A stretch of DNA of 64,000 nucleotides from Rhizobium phaseoli (GTDB lineage: Bacteria; Pseudomonadota; Alphaproteobacteria; Rhizobiales; Rhizobiaceae), in assembly GCF_010668805.1 (NCBI RefSeq), contig NZ_WUFT01000001.1:186001-250000 (forward strand), in the 5' to 3' direction. This document shows positions 43,407 through 51,793 of this stretch, piece after piece. Position 1 is the stretch's first letter; each line of letters starts with the position of its first letter. The position numbers and the translations under genes were made by a program. The notes under the pieces are model-generated. The model worked only from the letters and a program-made list of their open reading frames with translations. It did no database searches and was not told where the DNA came from.

Positions 43407-43653
43407 GGGATGCTACCGCTTTCGACCGTGACTGTCCGGGCGCATCGAGCACCCGAAGAATGCTTTCCCGGCCTGGGCCGGGGGAGTGGACGGGCAAAAT
43501 GGCAGACTTCAGCATCGGTTTGCAAGAGGCATGCAGAGCCAAGCGCCTGCATTTGCGGTTTTCCAGCGCAATGCGCACAGAAATCCGAACCCTTGCCGAA
43601 GCCGTGCCGCTCGCCCATAAAGGCGCGATGACGGCGGGACGAAAGCAAATGGC

Positions 43654-44571
43654 ATGAATGAGGAAACGACAGAGCAGGCCGCCAGCCGGCGAAGCTTCCG
43701 CCTGCACAATATGGCGGTGCCGGCGCGGCCGCTGGAGCTGGCGCTTTATCTGGTCGCCACTCCGATCGGCAATCTCGGCGATATCACGCTGCGCGCGCTG
43801 GAAACGCTGGCCGGCGCCGATGTGCTTGCCTGCGAGGATACGCGTGTCACCCGCGTGCTGCTCGACCGCTACGGCATCCAGAACCGCCCCTTCGCCTATC
43901 ACGAATACAATGCCGACGAGGCCGGCCCCCGGCTCATCCAGGCGCTGGAGGCCGGCCGCTCGGTGGCGCTGGTGTCGGATGCCGGCACGCCGCTGGTCTC
44001 CGATCCCGGTTATCGGCTGGCGCAGCAGGCGATCACGGCAGGTTACCGCGTCATTCCCATTCCCGGCGCCTCGGCCCCGCTTGCAGCCCTTGTCGGCTCC
44101 GGCCTGCCCAACGATGCCTTTCTGTTTGCCGGTTTCCTGCCGGTCAAGGATAAGGCCCGCCGCGATCGTCTTGGCGAATTTGCCGCAGCCCCGGCAACGC
44201 TGATCTTTTTTGAATCGCCCCATCGCATCGGCGCCACGCTTCTCGCCGCCGCCGATGTGCTGGGCGGCACCCGGCCCGCCTCCGTCTGCCGCGAACTGAC
44301 CAAGACTTTTGAGGAATTCCGCCGCGGCACGCTTGGCGAGCTTGCCGCGCATTATCAGCAGGTGGAAAACGTCAAGGGCGAGATCGTCCTCGTCGTCGGC
44401 CCGCCGGAGCCTGTGGAAACGCCGGAGGCCGATGTCGAAGCGGTGCTGGCCGATCTCGTCAAGACCATGCCGACGGCCAAGGCCGCGACCGAGGCGGCCC
44501 GTCTCACCGGCCTGCCGCGCAAGGTGCTTTACCAGCGCCTGCTGGAGCTGAAGGGCGCCGATGGGCGATAA
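43654..44571 (+). CDS. rsmI: 16S rRNA (cytidine-1402-2'-O)-methyltransferase
   Basis: SAM-dependent enzyme of the tetrapyrrole-methylase fold that methylates the 2'-O of C1402 in 16S rRNA; 305 residues. Clear blocks: YLVATPIGNLGDITLRALE, ACEDTRVTRVLLDRYGI, YHEYNADEAGPRLIQ, VSDAGTPLVSDPGYRL, IPIPGASAPLAAL and FFESPHRI. ATG 43654 gives a short extra N-terminus; ATG 43711 (MAVPARPLEL) is possible. Overlaps yraN by 11 bases. Confidence 0.96.
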   Translation: MNEETTEQAASRRSFRLHNMAVPARPLELALYLVATPIGNLGDITLRALETLAGADVLACEDTRVTRVLLDRYGIQNRPFAYHEYNADEAGPRLIQALEAGRSVALVSDAGTPLVSDPGYRLAQQAITAGYRVIPIPGASAPLAALVGSGLPNDAFLFAGFLPVKDKARRDRLGEFAAAPATLIFFESPHRIGATLLAAADVLGGTRPASVCRELTKTFEEFRRGTLGELAAHYQQVENVKGEIVLVVGPPEPVETPEADVEAVLADLVKTMPTAKAATEAARLTGLPRKVLYQRLLELKGADGR

Positions 44572-44929
44572 CGAGCGCACCGCCATCCGAAGGAAGGCGC
44601 TACGCCGGGGCCTGATGTCGGAATATGTCGCCGCCGTTTTTTTGATGCTGAAGGGTTACCGCATCCTGGCGCTGCGCCACCGCACCCGGCTCGGCGAGAT
44701 CGATATTATCGCCCGCAAGGGCGATCTCGCCGTCTTCGTCGAGGTCAAGGCCCGCCATGGCGAGGCCGCAGCCGTCGACGCCGTCTCTGTCTTTGCGCAA
44801 AAACGAATAAGAGCGGCAAGCGATCTCTGGCTCGCCCGCCAGGCGGATCAGGCCCGTCTTTCCCAGCGCTATGATATCGTCGCGGTCACGCCCGGCCGGC
44901 TGCCGCGGCACTTTCCGGACGCTTTCTAG
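44561..44929 (+). CDS. yraN: YraN family (UPF0102) endonuclease-like protein
   Basis: Protein of 122 residues of the YraN/UPF0102 family, with the restriction-endonuclease-like motif in RLGEIDIIARKGDLAVFVEV followed by KAR. Predicted nuclease of unknown role, typically coded next to rsmI. Its start lies 11 bases inside rsmI. In relatives I would expect gshB directly after it; here about 5.7 kb intervene. Confidence 0.93.
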   Translation: MGDNERTAIRRKALRRGLMSEYVAAVFLMLKGYRILALRHRTRLGEIDIIARKGDLAVFVEVKARHGEAAAVDAVSVFAQKRIRAASDLWLARQADQARLSQRYDIVAVTPGRLPRHFPDAF

Positions 44930-45045
44930 CCCGCTTTTTCAAGATCGCTTGCCCAATCGTTAAACTTTTAGTCCCGGCGTGAACCAGCTTCTTACGACTT
45001 TCTGCTACCCAGATCTCGGTAGGGATAACAATTGGGGGTTGTTTC

Positions 45046-45549
45046 ATGGCTTGGAAGCTGATGCTTGCAAGTGCGGTCGCCATGGCCGCGCGCTCGGTGC
45101 CTTATGCCGTGGCGAAGCCGGCGGGGAAATCTTTCGTCGCCCATGCAAGCGACCTGCTGCCGCTGAAGCCTTCGCCGATCAATCCGGACTGGATCGTCAG
45201 CGGCAACCCGCAGGCCCGCACCGCCGAACATTCCCGCGGCCATGACGAGGCCTCGCTGACGGCGATCTGGGACTGCACATCAGGCGAATTCCGCTGGTAT
45301 TTCGGTTGGGACGAGACCGTGATGATCCTCGAAGGCGAGGTCCACATCACCGCCGAGGACGGCACCGAACGAACGCTCTGCGCCGGCGACGTCGCCTTTT
45401 TCGCCGGCGGAACCTGGGCAAGCTGGCGCGTCGACAACTATGTCCGCAAGGTCGCCTTCCTGCGCAAACCCTTTCCGAAGCCCTTGGCGATCGCCTATCG
45501 TCTCCGCAACATGCTGCGCAATGGCGGCAATCAGGGCATCGCCGCCTGA
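45046..45549 (+). CDS. cupin-domain protein (DUF861-like)
   Basis: Cupin protein of 167 residues. The single cupin domain (WDCTSGEFRWYFGWDETVMI, LEGEVHITAEDGTERTLCAG, DVAFFAGGTWASWRVDNYVR) resembles the DUF861 group, which includes ureidoglycine aminohydrolase. The N-terminus is hydrophobic (MAWKLMLASAVAMAARSV) and may be an anchor, which is unusual for this group. It is the first gene of the block between yraN and gshB and converges with the LacI gene. Confidence 0.88.
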   Translation: MAWKLMLASAVAMAARSVPYAVAKPAGKSFVAHASDLLPLKPSPINPDWIVSGNPQARTAEHSRGHDEASLTAIWDCTSGEFRWYFGWDETVMILEGEVHITAEDGTERTLCAGDVAFFAGGTWASWRVDNYVRKVAFLRKPFPKPLAIAYRLRNMLRNGGNQGIAA

Positions 45550-45569
45550 AAAGCGCGGCCAATCATGTG

Positions 45570-46580
45570 CTAATCCGGCTGGGGCGGGGCGGTGGTTTCG
45601 CCGTTTAGAACCTCGCATGCAAACAGGATCGGATTGTCGAGTTCGGGCGCGGTCTGCTTGTTCAACAGAACGGCGACCGCGGCGGCGGCCACGTCCTGAA
45701 TCGGCTGCTTCACCGTCGTCAGCCGCGGCGTCGTCATGCTGGCGAGCGGGATACCGTCGAAGCCCATGATCGAAAGCGCGGCAGGGATCGGGATTCCGAG
45801 ATCATGGGCGGCCCGCATGCAGCCGATTGCCTGCTGGTCCGAACTTGCAAAGATCGCCGTCGGCCGCTCGTTGCGGGCCCGGGCCAAAAGGTAATTTCCC
45901 GCCGAACGACCGCTCTCATAGTCGAAAGCCGCCTCGGCAATCAGGGGCGGCCCTGCCATTTTCGCGCCGCCGTCCATCTGCTCCAATGCGTCGAGATAAC
46001 CCATCAGGCGATCATTGGCGGGGACGGAATGCCCAGGCCCCGAGATGAAGCCGATGCGGCGATGCCCGAGCCTGACAAGATGCTCGACACCAAGGCGAAC
46101 GCCGTTGCGGTGATCGGCGGCAATGCCGGAATATCCCGGCATCAGACGGTCGACGACGACGATCGGCAATCCCTTCGGCAGCTTGATCGTATGGAAATCA
46201 TTGCTCGGAACAAGGATGATGCCGTCGACCTTGCGGCTCGTCAGCTGCCGGATGCGATCGGCTTCCTTGGCGGCATGATCCAGCGAGGTCATGACGATGA
46301 TATTGTAGCCGTGATTGGCCGCCGCTTGTTCCGCCGATTGCACAAGCTCCGAGAAGAACGGATTGGTCAGATCCGGAATGACGATGCCGATCAGGCGGCT
46401 GACCTTGCTGCGCATGCTTCGCGCCGACGGGTCGGGCATATAGCCGAGGTCTTTGATGATCCCGGTGACGCGCGCCCGCAACTCCTTGGTCACCGAGGGA
46501 TGATCGTTCAAAACCCTGGAAACGGTGCCGGTGGAAACTCCCGCAAGCGTGGCAACCTCTCTAATCCCGACCTTTGACAT
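45570..46580 (-). CDS. LacI family transcriptional regulator
   Basis: LacI/GalR-type regulator of 336 residues. The helix-turn-helix and hinge are GIREVATLAGVSTGTVSRVLN, then GYMPDPSARSMRS. The ligand domain is like ribose-binding proteins: RLIGIVIPDLTNPFFSELV, FISGPGHSVPANDRLMGY, AIFASSDQQAIGC. The start at 46580 (MSKVGIRE) fits the family; an upstream in-frame codon gives a basic extension. Divergent from a sugar ABC transporter with two matching operators between them, so it most likely represses that operon until its sugar is present. Confidence 0.94.
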   Translation of the reverse strand: MSKVGIREVATLAGVSTGTVSRVLNDHPSVTKELRARVTGIIKDLGYMPDPSARSMRSKVSRLIGIVIPDLTNPFFSELVQSAEQAAANHGYNIIVMTSLDHAAKEADRIRQLTSRKVDGIILVPSNDFHTIKLPKGLPIVVVDRLMPGYSGIAADHRNGVRLGVEHLVRLGHRRIGFISGPGHSVPANDRLMGYLDALEQMDGGAKMAGPPLIAEAAFDYESGRSAGNYLLARARNERPTAIFASSDQQAIGCMRAAHDLGIPIPAALSIMGFDGIPLASMTTPRLTTVKQPIQDVAAAAVAVLLNKQTAPELDNPILFACEVLNGETTAPPQPD

Positions 46581-46735
46581 GACAGAAACAGTTGCCCTTC
46601 TTCTTCGCCTTCGCAAGACGCCCGGGGGCGCCTGACTGCGACTTCCAGCTAATGGTCTTTGCTGCCCCAGTCAAAGGGCTGCACGTCAGTCATCATGGTC
46701 GTCTCTTCTAGCATGAAGGCGGTGCGCCACTCAAT

Positions 46736-46747
46736 GGAACCGGTTCA
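46736..46747. promoter_or_regulatory. LacI-type operator 1, GGAACCGGTTCA
   Basis: Contains the perfect 10-base palindrome GAACCGGTTC with central CG, the hallmark of LacI/GalR sites. It lies in the 336-base gap between the LacI gene and the sugar transporter operon. Centre-to-centre it is 115 bases from operator 2. Confidence 0.65.
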
Positions 46748-46813
46748 TCATACAGGTGACCAAAGAGGTGAATATTGCCGCTTCTTTGAGCTGTCTGCCT
46801 CATCGAAGGCATC

Positions 46814-46841
46814 TTGACAATTCCTGGGGGCGTGTTACCCA
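46814..46841 (+). promoter_or_regulatory. candidate promoter of the sugar ABC operon
   Basis: TTGACA (46814-46819) is a perfect -35 word; with a spacing of 16 bases TACCCA (46836-46841) is a weak -10. Operator 2 (46851-46862) then lies just after the -10, where binding would block transcription. The start of the first gene is at 46917. Confidence 0.4.
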
Positions 46842-46850
46842 GTTCGCGTT

Positions 46851-46862
46851 GGAAACGGTTCA
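46851..46862. promoter_or_regulatory. LacI-type operator 2, GGAAACGGTTCA
   Basis: Differs from operator 1 by a single base out of 12. It lies at the expected start of transcription of the sugar ABC operon, 55 bases before the first start codon. Together with operator 1 it would allow a looped repression complex. Confidence 0.6.
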
Positions 46863-46916
46863 TTTGCCGCGGGCAACTCAGATGGAGCTGAGCCCAGAGC
46901 CGTTCGGGAGGAAAAT

Positions 46917-47900
46917 ATGTCCAATTCTAAGCGTCAATCCGTCTTGATCAATGCACCGCGCCGTGCGGCCCTGAAGCTCGGCCTTGCCGGCAGCTTGGTG
47001 CTGGCGCTGTCTTGCAGCGTGTCGCCTGCCTTTGCGGCCGAGAAGCCGAAGGTCGGCCTGATCATGAAGTCCTTGTCGAATGAGTTCTTCAAGCAGATGA
47101 AGGCCGGCGCCGACAAATATGCGGCCGAGAACAAGGATAAGTTCGACTTCAAAGCCGTCGGTATGAAGGACGAGCGTGACTTCGCCTCGCAGGTCGACGC
47201 CGTCGAGAACTTCGTCACCCAGAAATACGATATCATCGTCGTAGCACCGGCCGATTCCAAGGCGATGGCAACGCCGCTGGCAAAGGCGGTCAAGGCCGGC
47301 GTCAAGGTCATCAACATCGACGTGCCGCTCGATGCCGATGCCAAGAAGAAGGCCGGTATCGATCTGGCTTTCTTCGGTCCTGACAACAAGGAAGGCGCAA
47401 AGCTTGCCGGCGATGCGCTTGCCAAGGACCTCGGACCGGGCGCCAAGGTGGTTATCCTCGAGGGCAACCCCGAGGCCGACAATGGCAAGGAGCGCAAGGA
47501 AGGCTTCATGGGTTCCATCAAAACCGGCAAGCTTGAGCTTCTCGACAGCAAGACCGCCCATTGGGAGACTGAGGAAGCCAACACCGTCATGACCAATTTC
47601 CTGACGAAATATAAGGATATCAATGGCGTCATGGCCGCCAACGACTCCATGGCCCTCGGCGTCGTCAAGGCTCTCGATGCGGCCGGCCAGGCCGGCAAGA
47701 TCAAGGTCGTCGGCTTCGACAACATTCCGCCCGTTCAGCCGCTGATCAAGGATGGCAAGATGCTCGCCACCGTCGAACAGTATGGCGCGCAGATGGCCGT
47801 CATGGGCATCGACTATGGCATGCGGGAACTTGCCGGCGAAAAATTCACCGGCTGGGTCAAGACCGACGTCAAGCTGGTCACGGCAGCCGATCTGAAATAA
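46917..47900 (+). CDS. sugar ABC transporter substrate-binding protein (RbsB-like)
   Basis: Periplasmic sugar-binding protein of 327 residues, ribose/galactose type. The leader (RRAALKLGLAGSLVLALSCS, cleaved near AFAAEK) has a twin-arginine look. The mature protein has KVGLIMKSLSNEFFKQMKAG, IIVVAPADSKAMATPLAKA, VVILEGNPEADNGKERKEGF and VVGFDNIPPVQPLI. First gene of the RbsBAC-type operon under the LacI operators. The sugar cannot be named from sequence. Confidence 0.95.
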   Translation: MSNSKRQSVLINAPRRAALKLGLAGSLVLALSCSVSPAFAAEKPKVGLIMKSLSNEFFKQMKAGADKYAAENKDKFDFKAVGMKDERDFASQVDAVENFVTQKYDIIVVAPADSKAMATPLAKAVKAGVKVINIDVPLDADAKKKAGIDLAFFGPDNKEGAKLAGDALAKDLGPGAKVVILEGNPEADNGKERKEGFMGSIKTGKLELLDSKTAHWETEEANTVMTNFLTKYKDINGVMAANDSMALGVVKALDAAGQAGKIKVVGFDNIPPVQPLIKDGKMLATVEQYGAQMAVMGIDYGMRELAGEKFTGWVKTDVKLVTAADLK

Positions 47901-48056
47901 TCGGGATTACCGACAACACGACAATGAGGCGCCGGCTTGCTGCCGGCGCCAACGACTCCCACCGATCGACGCGTTGATCGCTCCGGACGAGGCTTGCTTG
48001 CGAGCCTCCCCGATGCGCCCCTCGTGGAGAATCGCCTAATCGTGCATGAGGTCGAC

Positions 48057-49577
48057 GTGTCAGACGCAGCAGATGACGACATCCTGAGACTGGAAGGGAT
48101 CGGCAAGCGCTTCCCCGGCGTCGTGGCGCTCAAGGATGTCTCGATGCGGATCGGCCGCGGCAAGGGACACGTTCTTCTCGGTGAAAACGGGGCCGGAAAG
48201 TCGACGCTGATCAATCTGCTCGGCGGCGTCTTCAGGCCGGATGACGGCCACATCCTGTTTGACGGCAAGCCCTACCATCCCTCCTCGCCGCTGGAGGCGT
48301 TCAAGGCCGGCATCCGTGTCATTCACCAGGAACTGCATCCCCTCTCCAACCTGACGGTTGCCGAAAATCTGCTGTTTGAGCATCTGCCGCGCCGATACGG
48401 CCTGGTGAACTATAAGGCGATGAACGCCAGGGCGGCCGAGCTCCTCGAAGAGGTCGGCCTATACGTCGCCCCGACGACGCTGGCAAGCAGCCTCAGCGTT
48501 GCGCAGCTTCAGTTGGTCGAGATCGCCAAGGCGCTTTGCTACGAAAGCAAGCTTCTCGTTCTCGATGAACCGACGGCGACCCTGACCTCCAAGGAGGTCG
48601 ATCGCCTGTTCGAAATCCTGAAGCGTCTGAAGGGCCGCGGCGTCACCACGCTTTATATCTCGCATCGGCTGGAGGAGATCTTCGACGTCGGTGACGATGT
48701 GACGGTGCTGCGCGACGGCCAGCATGTGATCACCCGTCCGCTGGCAGGGCTTGGTATCCCTGACATCGTCGAGCTGATGGTCGGGCGCAAGCTTTCCGAT
48801 CACGGCATCTTCAAAGGCGACAGCATCGTATCTGGCGAAGCGCTCGGCGTTTCCGGCCTGAAGGTGACGCGCAACAGCCCGGAACTGTCATTTTCTGTGG
48901 CAAAGGGCGAAATCGTCGGCATTGCCGGCCTTGTCGGCAGCGGCCGCACCGAGGCGGTTCGGGCTCTCTTCGGCGCCGACGTCAAGGCATCAGGCGAAAT
49001 CCGCCTGAATGGCCAGCCGGTCGAAATCAATTCGCCGAGGGATGCCGTTGCCGCCGGGCTTTGCCTGGCGACCGAAGACCGCAAGATGCAGGGCCTGATG
49101 CTCGACATGAGCTGCGCCCAAAACGCCACGATTACCGACCTCGCCAAGATCTCCCGCAACGGCCTGATCAACGGCAAAGCGGAGGATGATCACGCCCAGC
49201 GCCTGGTGCGCGAGCTGCGGATCAAGACCCCCTCCATTCATCAGGCCGTCAGGACCTTTTCCGGCGGCAATCAGCAAAAGGTGGTCATCGCCAAATGGCT
49301 GTTCCGCGGCCCCAAGGTGCTGATCTTCGATGAGCCGACCCGCGGCATCGACGTTGGCGCCAAGGCCGAAATTTATGAGCTGCTGTGGAAATTTGCCGCC
49401 GAAGGAAAAGGCGTGTTGGTGGTATCTTCGGATCTGCCGGAACTGATGGGCATTTGCCACCGCATCATCGTTTTCTCCGACGGCAAGATATCCGGCGAAA
49501 TCGCGCGCGAACAATTTGACGAGAGCAGGATCCTGTCGCTCGCCTACAAGGAGTACAGTCGTGTCCGCCAACATTGA
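48057..49577 (+). CDS. sugar ABC transporter ATP-binding protein (RbsA-like)
   Basis: Double-domain ATPase of 506 residues. First domain: Walker A GENGAGKST, signature LSVAQLQLVEIAKAL, Walker B LLVLDEPTATL. Second domain: degenerate Walker A GLVGSGRTE, signature FSGGNQQKVVIAKWL and LIFDEPTRGIDVGAKAE, as in RbsA/MglA. No ATG fits the family start; I chose GTG 48057 (SDAADDDILRL) because GAGG is 5 bases before it. The open frame reaches back to 47937. Overlaps the permease gene by 17 bases. Confidence 0.92.
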   Translation: MSDAADDDILRLEGIGKRFPGVVALKDVSMRIGRGKGHVLLGENGAGKSTLINLLGGVFRPDDGHILFDGKPYHPSSPLEAFKAGIRVIHQELHPLSNLTVAENLLFEHLPRRYGLVNYKAMNARAAELLEEVGLYVAPTTLASSLSVAQLQLVEIAKALCYESKLLVLDEPTATLTSKEVDRLFEILKRLKGRGVTTLYISHRLEEIFDVGDDVTVLRDGQHVITRPLAGLGIPDIVELMVGRKLSDHGIFKGDSIVSGEALGVSGLKVTRNSPELSFSVAKGEIVGIAGLVGSGRTEAVRALFGADVKASGEIRLNGQPVEINSPRDAVAAGLCLATEDRKMQGLMLDMSCAQNATITDLAKISRNGLINGKAEDDHAQRLVRELRIKTPSIHQAVRTFSGGNQQKVVIAKWLFRGPKVLIFDEPTRGIDVGAKAEIYELLWKFAAEGKGVLVVSSDLPELMGICHRIIVFSDGKISGEIAREQFDESRILSLAYKEYSRVRQH

Positions 49578-50583
49578 AAAACAGACCGAGGCAAAAGAGG
49601 CGCGCTTCTGGGACAAGCTGATCAGGATCTCGATGAAGGAGGCGGGCGTCGCCATCGCCCTCATCCTGATCCTGGCGTTTTTCTCGGCGACTGCGCCCTA
49701 TTTCGCCACGCCTGAGAATTTCCTGAAGATCTTCGTGCAGATCGCCATCAACACCGTCCTTGCTGCCGGCATGACCTTCGTCATCCTGGTCGGCGGCATC
49801 GACCTGTCGGTCGGATCGCTGCTTGCCCTTTGCACGGTGATCGGCGCCACGATCATGATCAATCCGGCCTTTTCGCCGTGGCAGGCGATCATTCTCGCAT
49901 GTCTGGCGTCGATGGGCACCGGCGCTGTGCTTGGCGCCGTCAACGGCTGGATCTGCGAGAAGTGGAAGCTTCCCTCCTTCATCGTCACCCTTGGCATGCT
50001 CAACGTCGCCAGCGGCCTGGCCCGCGTCGTCAGCGATAACTCCACGATCACCGGCCTGCCGCAGCCTTTCGTCGATTTCGGCAACCTGATCTTCTGGGGC
50101 ATACTCCCGTCGATCTTTCTGATTGCGGTCGCCGTCGTCCTCATCGGCTGGTTCGTGCTGCGTTATACCGTCTTCGGCCGCTTCGTCTTCGCCATCGGCA
50201 CCAATGAAGAGGCTGTCCGGCTCTCGGGACACCAGCCGAAAAAATACAAGATCGCGGTCTTCACCATCTCAGGGCTGACCGCCGGCATCGCCGCCATGGT
50301 CTATCTGCTCCGCCTCAATGTCGGCAGCCCGGTTGCCGGCATCGGTTATGAGCTGAATGCCATCGCCGCCGTCATCATCGGCGGCACCAGCCTCTCGGGC
50401 GGCAAAGGCTCGATCATCGGCACGCTGGTCGGCGCCTGCATTCTGCAGGTGCTGTCGACCGGATTGCAGCTGCTGGGCGCCGACGACAATATCAAGCCGA
50501 TCGTCATCGGCGCCGTCATCGTCCTTGCCGTCATCCTCGACAGCTATCGCGGCCGATTGATGCGGATCCTCGAAACCCGGTAA
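49561..50583 (+). CDS. sugar ABC transporter permease (RbsC-like)
   Basis: Inner-membrane permease of 340 residues with eight to ten hydrophobic segments. The family motif GGIDLSVGS is followed later by AIAAVIIGGTSLSGGKGSIIG, both typical of RbsC. I chose the GTG at 49561, which has AAGGAG eight bases before it and lies inside the end of the ATPase gene (17-base overlap). Last gene of the sugar transporter operon. Confidence 0.94.
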   Translation: MSANIEKQTEAKEARFWDKLIRISMKEAGVAIALILILAFFSATAPYFATPENFLKIFVQIAINTVLAAGMTFVILVGGIDLSVGSLLALCTVIGATIMINPAFSPWQAIILACLASMGTGAVLGAVNGWICEKWKLPSFIVTLGMLNVASGLARVVSDNSTITGLPQPFVDFGNLIFWGILPSIFLIAVAVVLIGWFVLRYTVFGRFVFAIGTNEEAVRLSGHQPKKYKIAVFTISGLTAGIAAMVYLLRLNVGSPVAGIGYELNAIAAVIIGGTSLSGGKGSIIGTLVGACILQVLSTGLQLLGADDNIKPIVIGAVIVLAVILDSYRGRLMRILETR

Positions 50584-50668
50584 TTGGGTAGCGCCGGAAA
50601 CCCTGATTGGCCGTTGCATCTGATATCTCTCCGACCTACATCTGTCCGGCATTCAGCGAGGGACGGAA

Positions 50669-51616
50669 ATGGCCAAGATCACCAATGTAGCGGTCCAGAT
50701 GGACCATGTCGCCGGCATCAATATTGCGGGCGATTCCACCTTCGCCATGAGCCTGGAAGCGCAAGTGCGCGGCTACAGGCTGTTCCATTACACGCCCGAG
50801 CGCCTGAGCTTCCGTGACGGCAAGCTCTATGCCAGCGTCGAGCCGATGCTGCTGCGCGACGTCAAGGGCGATCACTTCGAGCTTGGCACCCCTGAGCGCG
50901 TCGATCTCTCCACCATGGACGTCGTGCTGCTGCGCCAGGACCCGCCCTTCGACATGGCCTATATCACCTCGACGCATCTGCTCGAGCGCATCCACCCGAA
51001 GACGCTCGTCGTCAACGATCCGGCCTGGGTGCGCAATTCGCCGGAAAAGATCTTCGTCACCGAATTCGCCGACCTGATGCCGAAGACGCTGATCACCAAG
51101 GATGCCGCCGAGATCCGCCGCTTCCGCGACGAGATGGGCGATATCATCCTGAAGCCGCTCTACGGCAATGGCGGCGCCGGCGTCTTCCATTCGACCCGCG
51201 ACGACCGCAATCTCTCCTCGCTGCTGGAAATGTTCGGCCAGCTCTTCCGCGAGCCGTTCATCGCCCAGCAATATCTTCCCGACGTGCGCAAGGGCGACAA
51301 ACGCATCATCCTGGTCGACGGCGAATTCGCCGGCGCCATCAATCGCGTGCCGGCCGAACATGACAGCCGCTCCAACATGCATGTCGGCGGCCGCGCCGAG
51401 GCGACCGAGCTGACGTCACGCGAAAAGGAAATCTGCGCCCGCATCGGCCCGGCGCTCAGAGAACGCGGCTTCCTGCTCGTCGGCATCGATGTCATCGGCG
51501 ATTACATGACCGAGATCAACGTCACCTCGCCGACAGGCATCCGCGAAGTCAAGAAGTTCGGCGGCGCCGATATCGCAAGCCTGCTCTGGGATGCGATCGA
51601 GCGCAAACGCGGCTGA
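50669..51616 (+). CDS. gshB: glutathione synthetase
   Basis: ATP-grasp enzyme of 315 residues joining gamma-glutamylcysteine and glycine. Features: [30 protein letters not shown], the ATP-binding [32 protein letters not shown] and the metal site [21 protein letters not shown]. Cytoplasmic. It normally follows rsmI-yraN in relatives; here the sugar transporter block separates them. Confidence 0.97.
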   Translation: MAKITNVAVQMDHVAGINIAGDSTFAMSLEAQVRGYRLFHYTPERLSFRDGKLYASVEPMLLRDVKGDHFELGTPERVDLSTMDVVLLRQDPPFDMAYITSTHLLERIHPKTLVVNDPAWVRNSPEKIFVTEFADLMPKTLITKDAAEIRRFRDEMGDIILKPLYGNGGAGVFHSTRDDRNLSSLLEMFGQLFREPFIAQQYLPDVRKGDKRIILVDGEFAGAINRVPAEHDSRSNMHVGGRAEATELTSREKEICARIGPALRERGFLLVGIDVIGDYMTEINVTSPTGIREVKKFGGADIASLLWDAIERKRG

Positions 51617-51645
51617 GCCTGCGGCTCCGCGACCTCACGCTGCTG

Positions 51646-51673
51646 CTGTGACTGGGCACAACCCCGGTCACAG
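51646..51673 (+). terminator. hairpin after gshB
   Basis: CTGTGAC (51646-51652) pairs with GTCACAG (51667-51673), and the loop is closed further by GGG and CCC. The following stretch is pyrimidine-rich with several T runs but no pure T-tract, so this is a fair terminator for gshB and separates it from comM. Confidence 0.55.
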
Positions 51674-51793
51674 TCTATATCTGACTACGTTCCTTTCTTG
51701 TTCTTGTTTTATTCCCGTTCTCGTGCCAGATTGCAACTGCTGGCCCTGAAGGGTTGCGGGCGGTATAAGAGTTTGCGGGCAGGGGATGGAGTT

